Shown: in pieces, positions 1 through 7,057 of the stretch
Numbering within the stretch: the first letter of the stretch is position 1
Layout of the letters: every line of letters begins with the position of its first letter
Source of the DNA: Methanobacterium sp.
GTDB lineage: Archaea > Methanobacteriota > Methanobacteria > Methanobacteriales > Methanobacteriaceae
NCBI GenBank assembly: GCA_020854975.1
Contig: JAHKLQ010000178.1
Coordinates: forward strand, 1 to 11,681
Length of the DNA: 11,681 nt
Reading direction: 5' to 3'
Translations under genes and position numbers: made by a program
The notes under the pieces: generated by a model
The model's database searches: none
Seen by the model: only the letters and a program-made list of their open reading frames with translations
What the model was told of the DNA's origin: nothing

Positions 1-542
1 AGGAAAATGGGCATTACAATGAAGCTCATAATAAGGTTAAACCCTTCCATACTATCTGTGAAGGAAGCTATCAAGAGTCCTAACCCAGACAGGCCCAAAG
101 AGATGATGAGGATGATCACCAAGGATGCTAGGAGCACAGGAATGGTCATGGGTACATTAACCACAAAGGAGAGTATGAGTAACACTAAACCCTGAAGAAT
201 GGCCGTGGTACTGATTCCAATGGCTTTTCCCAGTACAATGGAAGGACGGGAGATAGGTGCCACCAGTATTTCCTTCAGGAACCCGAACTGCCTATCCTGT
301 ATCACTGAAAGTCCGGAAAATATGGAGGTGAATAGGATGGTTTGGCCTATGATTCCCGGGAATAGGAAGGCCTGGTAGCCACCGGGAATGTTACCAAATC
401 GTACTGCTGAACCCAGTCCTGTGCCAAATATCAGAAGCCATAGTAGGGGTGTTACCACTGAGGTTAATATACGGGATCTGTAACGGAGGAATCTTTTATT
501 CTCCCTGAGCCAGATGGTGTAAATTCCTTCAAGTTCAGCCAT
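1..542 (-). CDS. ABC-2 type transporter permease, partial (C-terminus beyond window)
   Basis: This is the membrane subunit of an ABC exporter of the DrrB/ABC-2 type, acting in the cytoplasmic membrane with the ATPase encoded just upstream. The 180 complete codons translate from an ATG at 542 to MAELEGIYTIWLRENKRF, then hydrophobic segments at about residues 25-43, 58-80, 104-128, 133-160 and from 168 on. Residues 86-99 (FGFLKEILVAPISR) match the loop that is conserved in ABC-2 permeases. The start lies one base after the TAA stop of the ATPase gene, and an AGGGGG ribosome binding site (minus strand, 557-552) lies inside the ATPase 3' end. The two genes are therefore almost certainly co-transcribed and translationally coupled. 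The substrate cannot be read from the sequence; drug, lipid or polysaccharide export are all possible. The remaining C-terminal part lies left of the window. Confidence 0.9.
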   Translation of the reverse strand, partial: MAELEGIYTIWLRENKRFLRYRSRILTSVVTPLLWLLIFGTGLGSAVRFGNIPGGYQAFLFPGIIGQTILFTSIFSGLSVIQDRQFGFLKEILVAPISRPSIVLGKAIGISTTAILQGLVLLILSFVVNVPMTIPVLLASLVIILIISLGLSGLGLLIASFTDSMEGFNLIMSFIVMPIF

Positions 543-543
543 T

Positions 544-1485
544 TTATCTTTCCCCCTGAATGGTTCTACCCGTGTATTTGAGGAAAACATCCTCCAGGTT
601 AGGATGTTCCAGTTCTATGGAGTAAACAAAGATGTTATTTTGATTGGCAAAGTTCACCAACTCCGCCACCAGATTCTCACCACGCTCCACCATTAGTTTG
701 ATTTCAGAATCTTTGACAAAGATCTCCTTTACAAAGTCCAATTTTTCCGCCAACCGGGTGAATTTTTCCAATTTATCCACCTGCATGGTGATGGTGTCTG
801 CTTTAAGTTCCCTTTTCAAATTTTTAGGTGAGTCTGCAGTGATGATCTGGCCCTGGTTGATTATAGCCACCTCATCACAGAGTTTATCTGCCTCTTCCAT
901 GTAATGGGTGGTCATCAGTACTGATACATCCTGGTGCTTGTTCAGTTCTTTAATATATTCCCAGATACTTTCCCTGGTCTGAGGATCCAAGCCCAATGTG
1001 GGTTCATCCAGGAAGAGAACTTTGGGGTGGTGTATCAAACCCCTGCCTATTTCCAGTCTACGTTTCATTCCCCCGGAGTAGGTTTTAACAAATTCATCTG
1101 CCTTCTGTCCCAGGGCAATCAGATCCAATATTTCTTCAATACGTTTTTCCCTCACATCTTTAGGCACCCCGTAAAGTGAGGCATGCATTTGCAGGTGTTC
1201 ACGTCCAGTGAGCATGTCATCCAGGGCTCTGGACTGAAAAACAATACCAATGGATTCTCTTACCTGTTTAGGGTTTTGGGAAACATCATAACCATTTACC
1301 TTAGCCGAGCCACTGGTAGGGTGTAGAATAGTGCACAACATGGATATCAGGGTGGTTTTACCCGCCCCGTTAGGACCTAAAACTCCGTAAACACTATTTT
1401 TAGGAACTTTAAGGTTCACACCATTAACTGCTGTGAAATCATCGTATTTTTTGGTTATATCCTGGGTTTCGATGATGTATTCCAT
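544..1485 (-). CDS. ABC transporter ATP-binding protein (DrrA-like exporter ATPase)
   Basis: This is the cytoplasmic ATPase that powers the ABC-2 exporter whose permease follows it. The 313 residues contain a complete nucleotide-binding domain: Walker A GPNGAGKT (37-44), Q-loop Q84, signature YSGGMKRR (136-143), Walker B VLFLDEP (156-162), the D-loop GLDP and the switch histidine H194. After about residue 230 comes an accessory C-terminal domain of the kind found in daunorubicin-resistance ATPases (DrrA, DUF4162-like). The ATG at 1485 is preceded by a strong AGGAGGA ribosome binding site with six bases of spacing, which fixes the start. A weak TATA-like element lies at about 1525-1531 on the minus strand. 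The gene is divergent from the MBL/rhodanese gene. DrrA proteins bind anthracyclines in Streptomyces, but that specificity should not be assumed here. Confidence 0.94.
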   Translation of the reverse strand: MEYIIETQDITKKYDDFTAVNGVNLKVPKNSVYGVLGPNGAGKTTLISMLCTILHPTSGSAKVNGYDVSQNPKQVRESIGIVFQSRALDDMLTGREHLQMHASLYGVPKDVREKRIEEILDLIALGQKADEFVKTYSGGMKRRLEIGRGLIHHPKVLFLDEPTLGLDPQTRESIWEYIKELNKHQDVSVLMTTHYMEEADKLCDEVAIINQGQIITADSPKNLKRELKADTITMQVDKLEKFTRLAEKLDFVKEIFVKDSEIKLMVERGENLVAELVNFANQNNIFVYSIELEHPNLEDVFLKYTGRTIQGER

Positions 1486-1556
1486 GTTCTTCCTCCTGTG
1501 GAAAAATTAACTTGAAAAACTTAACTATATTGCTTATTCTGTTCTGGTAAGATTTA

Positions 1557-1576
1557 ATAATATCGACCAATATTAT
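1557..1576. promoter_or_regulatory. inverted repeat in divergent promoter region (operator candidate)
   Basis: A 7-bp inverted repeat, ATAATAT and ATATTAT, is separated by CGACCA. It sits between the exporter operon start (1485) and the MBL/rhodanese start (about 1661), so a bound regulator could affect both. The arms are pure A/T in AT-rich DNA, so chance is a serious alternative. Confidence 0.3.
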
Positions 1577-1618
1577 GATGTTAAGTAATATTCCAGAAAA
1601 AAATAAAACCATCCCCTC

Positions 1619-1653
1619 ACTATAAATACTATTTAAGGTGTAATTAAGGGGGT
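1619..1653 (+). promoter_or_regulatory. TATA box and ribosome binding site for the MBL/rhodanese gene
   Basis: CTATAAATA at 1620-1628 is a good archaeal TATA box. AAGGGGGT at 1646-1653 can pair with the 16S rRNA 3' end, with one G-U pair. From the TATA spacing, transcription should begin at about 1646-1652, giving a very short leader. The ribosome binding site points to a start at 1658 or 1661, although neither codon is ATG, GTG or TTG. Confidence 0.5.
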
Positions 1654-1660
1654 TTATATC

Positions 1661-3031
1661 ATTATAACTAAACTGATAAAAGCAGAGGGAATTGCTCATC
1701 ATTCCTATTTTATAGGAAGTAGTGGTCAATCAGCAGTGGTGGATCCTCGTCGGGATATAGAAGTTTACCTTGACTTGGCAGAATCTAATGGACTGGATAT
1801 TAATTATATTTTTGAAACCCATCGTAATGAAGATTATGTGATTGGCTCTTTGGAACTGGCTGAAGCCACTGGAGCAGAGATATTCCATGGAAAAAACCTT
1901 AATTTTCAGTATGGCACTCCTACAAGTGAAGGAAACATATTCCATATGGGAACTGTTGAATTGGAGGTTCTGGAAACTCCCGGTCACACTTTGGAGAGCA
2001 TATCCCTGGCTGTTAGGGATTTAAGTGCATCAGATGATGTGCAGATGGTATTCACCGGGGATGTGATCTTTGCTGGGGAAACCGGGCGTATTGATTTTTA
2101 TGGGATAGACCGACGGCCACAAATGGCAGGGTTACTCTATGAGAGTATTTTTCAGAAGATACTTCCTCTGGGTGATGGGGTGATACTGTGCCCTGCTCAT
2201 GGAGCAGGTTCAGTTTGCGGGGCAGATATCAGGGAACAGGACTACACCACTGTTGGTTATGAGAAGAAAACAAACCCCCAATTACAGTTTGCTTCTAAGG
2301 ACGATTTTGTTGATTTTAAGATATCTGAAGAGCTTTACACACCCCCTTACTTTAAGAAGATGGAGTTTTACAATCAGAATGGTGTCCCTGCACTGGGAAT
2401 GCTTCCTCATCTAAGACCCATGCCTGTTAAGTTCTTAAAAGACTGGGCCCAGAGAGGTGCTCAGGTTCTGGATGTGCGTAAACCCACCAGTTATGCAGGT
2501 GGTCATATACCCGGTAGTCTCAACATCTGGGAGGAGGGTGTTGCTGCCTTTGCAGGTTGGTTTTTAAATTATGAAGATCCTATAATCCTGGTTGATGACC
2601 AAAGTCATGGTCTTCTTGAAGTGAAGCTGGCTCTGGCTCGATTGGGTTTCGATAATATTCATGGTTACCTGGCTAATGGTTTTCCCAGCTGGTATCTTCA
2701 TGCAGAGCATGTTGATAAATTGAATCTGTGGACAGTGCATGATTTGAAAAAACACCAGGATGATAGTGATTTATTCCTTTTGGATGTGCGTAAAATAGAT
2801 GACTGGAAGAAAGGATACATTGAAGGAGCTCATCATATCTACCTGGGAGAAATACCTCTTAAGATGAAGGAGATTCCCCATGATATTCCCCTGGTTGTTT
2901 ACTGTGATTCAGGTTATAAATCCACCATTGCCTGTAGTTTTCTTAAAAATAATGGTTACACCCATCTGACCAGTGTGGTGGGGAGTATGACTGCCTGGGA
3001 GAAAGCAGGTTATCCTGTGGTGAATGATTGA
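1661..3031 (+). CDS. MBL-fold protein with two C-terminal rhodanese domains
   Basis: This is a cytoplasmic protein of the metallo-beta-lactamase/rhodanese class, related to persulfide dioxygenases and sulfur-handling hydrolases. Numbering uses the GTG at 1736 as residue 1. The MBL domain has THRNEDY (28-34) in place of HxHxDH, then PGHT (H84), FTGD (D109) and PAHG (H155). Rhodanese 1 (about 236-325) has Asp287 where the catalytic cysteine is expected. Rhodanese 2 (about 343-428) keeps it in VVYCDSGYKS (C390). Homology clearly continues upstream of that GTG: the frame is open from 1637 and reads KLIKAEGIAHHSYFIG, the usual first strand of these proteins. No ATG, GTG or TTG occurs there, so I place the start at ATT 1661 (ATC 1658 is equally possible), about 456 residues. 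The likely role is sulfane-sulfur or persulfide handling, but altered metal ligands make dioxygenase activity doubtful. Confidence 0.85.
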   Translation: MITKLIKAEGIAHHSYFIGSSGQSAVVDPRRDIEVYLDLAESNGLDINYIFETHRNEDYVIGSLELAEATGAEIFHGKNLNFQYGTPTSEGNIFHMGTVELEVLETPGHTLESISLAVRDLSASDDVQMVFTGDVIFAGETGRIDFYGIDRRPQMAGLLYESIFQKILPLGDGVILCPAHGAGSVCGADIREQDYTTVGYEKKTNPQLQFASKDDFVDFKISEELYTPPYFKKMEFYNQNGVPALGMLPHLRPMPVKFLKDWAQRGAQVLDVRKPTSYAGGHIPGSLNIWEEGVAAFAGWFLNYEDPIILVDDQSHGLLEVKLALARLGFDNIHGYLANGFPSWYLHAEHVDKLNLWTVHDLKKHQDDSDLFLLDVRKIDDWKKGYIEGAHHIYLGEIPLKMKEIPHDIPLVVYCDSGYKSTIACSFLKNNGYTHLTSVVGSMTAWEKAGYPVVND

Positions 3032-3120
3032 ATAGTTCCTGAATGAAAGGTTGATGGCTTATTTGGGAGAAACAATAGAATAATAGTTATAACTTACATA
3101 ATTAATGGTGGTGATGACTC

Positions 3121-3597
3121 TTGAAAATCCTTAAAATCCCTTCCATGAATAAAAATGAATATGATATGTTCATCAATGAACAGTATGTGAGTAGAATCGC
3201 TTTTAAAGGTGATTATCCCTATATTGCCCCATTTTTATATGTTTTTGATGGTAAATTTATTTACTTCCTGAGTACCAAGTATGGTAAGAAAGTGGAACTT
3301 TTACAACAGGACCCGCAGGTTGCAGTGGAGATCGAAAATTATGAAGATGACATGTCAAGTTATTGTTTCGTGACACTGCAGGGTAAAATAAATGAAGTTG
3401 ATGATGAGGGTGTGAAACTTACAGTACGGAAGATGTTTGTGAATATGATCCAGGAAAAGGATCTCTCACCCCAGGTACTGGCTGCCCTGGGACACTCCCC
3501 TGAAGATCCCCTGGAATCACTCATAAAGAATGAACATTCTTCAGTATGGAAACTGGTTGATGTTCAGGAAATTGTGGCCCTTAAAAACTCACAATAA
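3121..3597 (+). CDS. pyridoxamine 5'-phosphate oxidase-like FMN-binding protein
   Basis: This 158-residue protein has the split beta-barrel fold of the pyridoxamine 5'-phosphate oxidase-like/NimA flavoprotein group. The pattern is typical: VSRIAF (23-28), YPYIAPFLYVFDGKFIYFLS (32-51), a basic KYGKKVELLQQDPQVAVEIE stretch (53-72) that normally contributes to FMN binding, and YCFVTLQGKI (81-90). Members bind FMN as dimers and reduce small molecules; some reduce nitroimidazoles, but the natural substrate here is unknown. The start is TTG at 3121, chosen because GGTGGTGAT lies five bases upstream and no in-frame ATG precedes it. The next in-frame ATG (residue 9) would cut into the conserved N-terminus. 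The gene starts 89 bases after the MBL/rhodanese gene and 57 bases before TspO, so co-transcription is plausible. A TATA-like TTATAACT at about 3084 could also give it its own promoter. Confidence 0.85.
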   Translation: MKILKIPSMNKNEYDMFINEQYVSRIAFKGDYPYIAPFLYVFDGKFIYFLSTKYGKKVELLQQDPQVAVEIENYEDDMSSYCFVTLQGKINEVDDEGVKLTVRKMFVNMIQEKDLSPQVLAALGHSPEDPLESLIKNEHSSVWKLVDVQEIVALKNSQ

Positions 3598-3654
3598 CAT
3601 CATCCCGTTCCCATTAATACATGTTTATACTGATAAAAGGAGGATTGGTGAGAT

Positions 3655-4140
3655 ATGAAAGGTTTTAGTATAAGAGAAATTCCTAAATTGATTGCTTCGG
3701 TGTTTATAGTTTTCCTGGCAGGTTCTGTGGGGAATTTAGTCACTCTTCCCCAGATTACCACCTGGTATGTTACTCTGGCCAAACCAAGTTGGACCCCACC
3801 CAATGATTGGTTCGGACCCATCTGGTCCATTCTTTACGTGTTAATTGGAATAGCACTTTTCCTGGTGTGGAGGCAGGGTTTAAACAGGCGAGATGTTAGA
3901 TTTGCCATCCTAATATTTGCCGTGCAACTGGTGCTGAATATCCTATGGTCCCTGGTGTTTTTCGGACTTCAATCAATATTAGGCGGTTTTATAATTATCT
4001 TCGTGCTCTGGATAGCCATATTAGCCAACATGATCGCCTTCTATGTTATCTCCAAACCCGCAGGATATTTATTTATACCATACATAATCTGGGTAACCAT
4101 TGCATCCTATCTGAATTACAGTGTGCTTATGTTGAACTAA
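3655..4140 (+). CDS. tspO: TspO/MBR family tryptophan-rich sensory protein
   Basis: This integral membrane protein has five predicted transmembrane helices and 161 residues, the normal length for TspO/MBR (translocator protein, peripheral benzodiazepine receptor family). The family signature is complete: W38-Y39, KPSWTPP (43-49), FGPIWSILY (53-61), W71, QLVLNILWSLVFFG (91-104) and the last helix IPYIIWVTIASYLN (141-154). Family members bind porphyrins, heme and related ligands and are tied to tetrapyrrole and oxidative stress control. In a methanogen the relevant ligand could involve heme, siroheme or F430 intermediates, but this is inference. The ATG is preceded by GGTGAGAT, with a second site, AAAGGAGG, just before it. 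The stop codon lies inside the first copy of a 20-bp direct repeat. Confidence 0.93.
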   Translation: MKGFSIREIPKLIASVFIVFLAGSVGNLVTLPQITTWYVTLAKPSWTPPNDWFGPIWSILYVLIGIALFLVWRQGLNRRDVRFAILIFAVQLVLNILWSLVFFGLQSILGGFIIIFVLWIAILANMIAFYVISKPAGYLFIPYIIWVTIASYLNYSVLMLN

Positions 4141-4146
4141 AACATC
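4127..4146 (+). repeat. 20-bp direct repeat, copy 1 (overlaps tspO stop)
   Basis: TTATGTTGAACTAAAACATC covers the last four codons of tspO, its TAA stop and six bases beyond. An identical copy begins 67 bases downstream. Confidence 0.9.
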
Positions 4147-4193
4147 TTCAGGAGTGGGGAGGCAAAGCTTTTGAACCCCCTCGTGAACCTAGT

Positions 4194-4213
4194 TTATGTT
4201 GAACTAAAACATC
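4194..4213 (+). repeat. 20-bp direct repeat, copy 2 (upstream of HEAT gene)
   Basis: This is an exact second copy of the 20-bp sequence at 4127-4146. It ends 16 bases before the HEAT-repeat start codon, and both copies are followed within four or five bases by GGAG. The second GGAG serves as the ribosome binding site of the HEAT gene. Confidence 0.9.
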
Positions 4214-4229
4214 CCCCCGGAGCTGGAAC

Positions 4230-4988
4230 ATGGGATATTATGATCTGAGTAAAGAGGAAAGACAACAATTGGTTTTGAAAATGGGAGGAGAAATAACTCA
4301 GAACCTGGAAGATGGTAAAGTCACCAAAATCCTCCATTATTCCTCGGATGATGATATTTACATTCGGAAGAATGTTTCCAATATTTTAGGTAGGATTTAT
4401 GGTGAACAGGGAATTTTCAAAGAAGAAATACTCCAGGTTACCGGACATCTGTTGGAAAATGAGGATGAAAAAGTCAGACAGACTGCTGTGTATCTGTGTG
4501 GTGAAATCGGAAAAAAAGATGCTGATGCGGTTTTTCCCTACCTGGAAATTGCCCTTCATGATTCTCATCATAAGGTGAGGAATTCTGTGATGAGTGCTTT
4601 AAAGGTTATGGGTGAAAAGAACCCAGAACCCACCCTAAAATTTGCAGAGATTTTCATACATGATAAAGACCCGGAAGTGCGGCGTAAAGTGGTGCATGGG
4701 ATTGAACTTAGAGGTAGAACCCATCCGGAGGATGTTTTACCTTTGCTTGCGACTTTACAGGATGAAGAGAATTCTCAGGTGAGAAAAATGTTAATCCATG
4801 TCCTGGGACAGATAAGTTATAAAGAGGGGTGTCTGGAGAAGGTGACTGCTGCTCTTAAAACCTGGAAAAACCGGGAATTGGTGGAAGATACCATTCCCTA
4901 CATAATAGAGGTACATAAAAAATACCCTTTCAGTGCCAAGACTCCTGACGAGGTAGAAATATATCTGAAAGAAAACTTTAAGGACTAA
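4230..4988 (+). CDS. HEAT-repeat protein of unknown function
   Basis: This is a soluble, 252-residue all-helical repeat protein. The HEAT periodicity is explicit. Conserved arginines at R46, R83, R117, R151 and R185, each within an acidic/polar-x-x-V-R type turn (DEKVRQ, HHKVRN, DPEVRR, NSQVRK), are spaced 37, 34, 34 and 34 residues apart. That gives about five repeats plus capping helices up to about 230. No catalytic residues are evident. HEAT proteins generally act as scaffolds or nucleic-acid or protein binders. A distant relation to AlkD-type DNA-binding folds is possible, but the AlkD tryptophan/aspartate set is not visible. The ATG at 4230 is preceded by GGAG with seven bases of spacing. 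Its stop lies three bases from the stop of the convergent sensor kinase gene. It is the last gene of the plus-strand group starting at 1661. Confidence 0.85.
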   Translation: MGYYDLSKEERQQLVLKMGGEITQNLEDGKVTKILHYSSDDDIYIRKNVSNILGRIYGEQGIFKEEILQVTGHLLENEDEKVRQTAVYLCGEIGKKDADAVFPYLEIALHDSHHKVRNSVMSALKVMGEKNPEPTLKFAEIFIHDKDPEVRRKVVHGIELRGRTHPEDVLPLLATLQDEENSQVRKMLIHVLGQISYKEGCLEKVTAALKTWKNRELVEDTIPYIIEVHKKYPFSAKTPDEVEIYLKENFKD

Positions 4989-4991
4989 AAC

Positions 4992-6773
4992 CTATAATCG
5001 CATCATGTATGGTAATTCACTGAAGTTGAAGATGAACCTGGTGCCATTACTCCTATCAATTTCCATTTCAGCATTTAATTGATTTGATAAGGTGTTAACC
5101 ACCATTAAACCGAGTTTTTTAGTATTTTCTGGAGTTAAATTTTCTGGTAGTCCTATTCCATCATCATCAAAAATTAAAATAAATGAATCATCATTCAACC
5201 CACTGGATGTTAATTCAACACTGATATTGCCTGTACCATTGGGAAATGCGTGTTTAATGCTGTTGGTTGCCAGTTCATTGATGATAAGGCCACAGGGCAT
5301 GGCTGTTTCAATACCTATATCCACATTTTCTACGTTGGTGGTTAATTTTATGGATCTAGGATCAACCCGGTAGGAATAGAAAATATCAGATAACAGTTTT
5401 TTTACGAAGTTTCCAAAGTTTATATGGTTAATATCCTTGGATTGGTACAGGTTTTCATGGATCATGGCCATGGTCCTCACTCTTCCCTGACACTCCCTAA
5501 GGACATCTACAGTTTCAGTATCATCCAGTTGAATGCATTGCAGACTGAGAAGACTGGATATTATCTGCAAATTGTTTTTCACCCGGTGATGAATTTCACG
5601 CAATAAAACCTCTTTCTCCTCCAAAGAGGTTCTAAGAGTATTTTCCACCCTTTTACGGTCAGTGACATCTTCTATAATCATTACCAGACCATCTATTCTA
5701 TTTTCAGTTCTCAAAACCGAAGGGTGTGCCATGAAAACTATTTCTTTCCCTGCTTTGTTTTTAATAGTCCATTCTACCTGTTTTAATTCATTTCCGCTGA
5801 TGATATCTTTGAATGCTTTTAAAGCCTTTAAATACTCTATTTTCACCTTAGGAAGGAGTTTCATGAATTTATGACCAATAAGTTCTTCCTTTCTAAAACC
5901 TGAAATTTCCTCAATTTTGTCATTTGCTTCAAGTATGGTTCCATAACGATCGAATAATATCATGGCCTCGGCTGCGTTTTCAAAAATAGTTTTAAACTTT
6001 TTTTTGGACTTTTCAATTTCTTTTTTAGATCTTTGAAGTTCAGTTAAATCAACAATTGACGCCATGCTCTTTTTAGTCCCGGGAAGCAGTGCCACAGTCA
6101 GGTAAACAGTTCTAATATCATTATTTCGAGTAATAAGCCGTGCTTCATAGTTTCGAGGAGCATCATCTGGATTTATCCGACGAAGGGCGTGGAATTCCTT
6201 CATCATAGGCAGGTCATCACTGGCAAAGAATTCTGTCCAATTCAGCTTACCCTCTATTTCCTTTTTCGAATAACCTGTTAACTGGGAAAATTCCGTATTT
6301 ACCAGGGAAAGTGTCATGTCTTCTTCAATGATCACTGTTGATGTTCCGGTGTTTTCAAAAATAACCTTATAAAAACTTTTATTACTCTTTTTAACCTTTT
6401 TTTCCATCTGATTTTTGTAAAGAGCTACTTCTATGGAAACTTTTAATTTACGATCATCAAAGGGTTTGATGAGATAACCATAGGGCTCACTGAGCAGGGC
6501 TCGATTGACGGTGGCATCATCAGGAAGAGCTGTAATGTATATAACTGGTATTTTAAGTTTTTTAACAATTTCAGCAGCTTCAATACCATCCATATCACCT
6601 TTTAGGATAACATCCATCAAAATGAGATCAGGTTTCAATTTCTTTGCTTTCTCTACAGCCTCATCTCCACGTGATGCAATAGCCAAAACATTATAACCCA
6701 TTAATTGGAGGCTTGTTTTCAGATTCATGGCCTCTACAGTTTCATCTTCAACTATCAAAATATTTGCCAACAC
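4992..6773 (-). CDS. soluble hybrid sensor: REC-PAS-PAS-HisKA_2-HATPase histidine kinase
   Basis: This is a 593-residue two-component protein with no transmembrane segment. The N-terminal receiver (about 1-118) has the acidic pair E9-D10, phospho-acceptor D54 (LILMD), T81 and K103. Two PAS domains follow (about 132-245 and 257-375), joined by a basic helical linker, and then a HisKA_2 dimerisation helix EIHHRVKNNLQ with phospho-accepting H395 or H396. The HATPase domain has its N box around INELATNSIKH (498-508), G1 DDDGIGLP (536-543) and G2 LGLMVVN (554-560). Methanogens have many such kinases with few classical output regulators, so the N-terminal receiver probably controls kinase activity or accepts phosphate from a partner. 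The PAS domains show no obvious heme ligand by eye. GTG 6773 is chosen because GGAGG lies six bases upstream; TTG 6770 is an alternative. A TATA box is at 6834-6842. Confidence 0.93.
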   Translation of the reverse strand: MLANILIVEDETVEAMNLKTSLQLMGYNVLAIASRGDEAVEKAKKLKPDLILMDVILKGDMDGIEAAEIVKKLKIPVIYITALPDDATVNRALLSEPYGYLIKPFDDRKLKVSIEVALYKNQMEKKVKKSNKSFYKVIFENTGTSTVIIEEDMTLSLVNTEFSQLTGYSKKEIEGKLNWTEFFASDDLPMMKEFHALRRINPDDAPRNYEARLITRNNDIRTVYLTVALLPGTKKSMASIVDLTELQRSKKEIEKSKKKFKTIFENAAEAMILFDRYGTILEANDKIEEISGFRKEELIGHKFMKLLPKVKIEYLKALKAFKDIISGNELKQVEWTIKNKAGKEIVFMAHPSVLRTENRIDGLVMIIEDVTDRKRVENTLRTSLEEKEVLLREIHHRVKNNLQIISSLLSLQCIQLDDTETVDVLRECQGRVRTMAMIHENLYQSKDINHINFGNFVKKLLSDIFYSYRVDPRSIKLTTNVENVDIGIETAMPCGLIINELATNSIKHAFPNGTGNISVELTSSGLNDDSFILIFDDDGIGLPENLTPENTKKLGLMVVNTLSNQLNAEMEIDRSNGTRFIFNFSELPYMMRL

Positions 6774-6833
6774 CTCACACCTCCAATAATCCCATGATAT
6801 TTCTTCAACTTTATTACTCTAGTAGAAAATTAG

Positions 6834-6842
6834 TTATATAAA
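6834..6842 (-). promoter_or_regulatory. TATA box of the sensor kinase gene
   Basis: On the minus strand this reads TTTATATAA within AATTTATATAAC, a near-ideal archaeal TATA element. Transcription should start at about 6812-6815, leaving a leader of roughly 40 bases that contains the GGAGGTG ribosome binding site. Confidence 0.6.
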
Positions 6843-6863
6843 TTATGTCGTTTCACAATAGTC

Positions 6864-6875
6864 TGATAATTATCA
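6864..6875. promoter_or_regulatory. perfect 12-bp palindrome TGATAATTATCA (operator candidate)
   Basis: TGATAATTATCA is perfectly self-complementary and lies about 22 bases upstream of the kinase TATA box, where an activator could bind. It shares GATAAT/ATTATC half-sites with Fur- and DtxR-type metal-regulator boxes. That resemblance is only by eye, and the surrounding DNA is very AT-rich. Confidence 0.4.
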
Positions 6876-7042
6876 TTTAGATAAATTGCCCCCTATATCA
6901 TGCTAATAAACCTAAAACAATACTTATAAATTACTGTATTCATAATTACTAATTAATAATTCCTTTTTTATATGAATTCTTAGATTATGTGTTTTTCCTT
7001 CGGAATGTTATTAATGGCGGATGAATTTTGATGTTACAAAAG

Positions 7043-7049
7043 TATATAT
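7043..7049 (+). promoter_or_regulatory. TATA box of the DUF134 gene
   Basis: TATATAT is preceded by a purine-rich BRE-like ACAAAAG. Usual spacing puts the transcription start at about 7069-7074, within a few bases of the ATG at 7076. No ribosome binding site precedes that ATG, which fits a leaderless or nearly leaderless mRNA. Confidence 0.55.
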
Positions 7050-7057
7050 TATGTTAT

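Noticed and set aside
1736..1738. GTG 1736 as true start of the MBL/rhodanese gene
   Set aside because: It has no ribosome binding site and would remove about 25 conserved residues, including the first beta strand of the MBL domain.
1439..1987. Two minus-strand frames of 96 and 85 residues across the divergent spacer and the MBL 5' end
   Set aside because: They overlap well-supported genes or the AT-rich promoter region, and show no motif.
4155..4180. GGGG/CCCC hairpin around AAAGCTTT between tspO and the HEAT gene
   Set aside because: The outer and inner paired parts are interrupted by unpaired bases on both sides, and no T tract follows.
6880..7030. Structured RNA or tRNA in the long AT-rich spacer
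   Set aside because: No GC-rich helices, T-loop or anticodon-arm pattern was found by eye.
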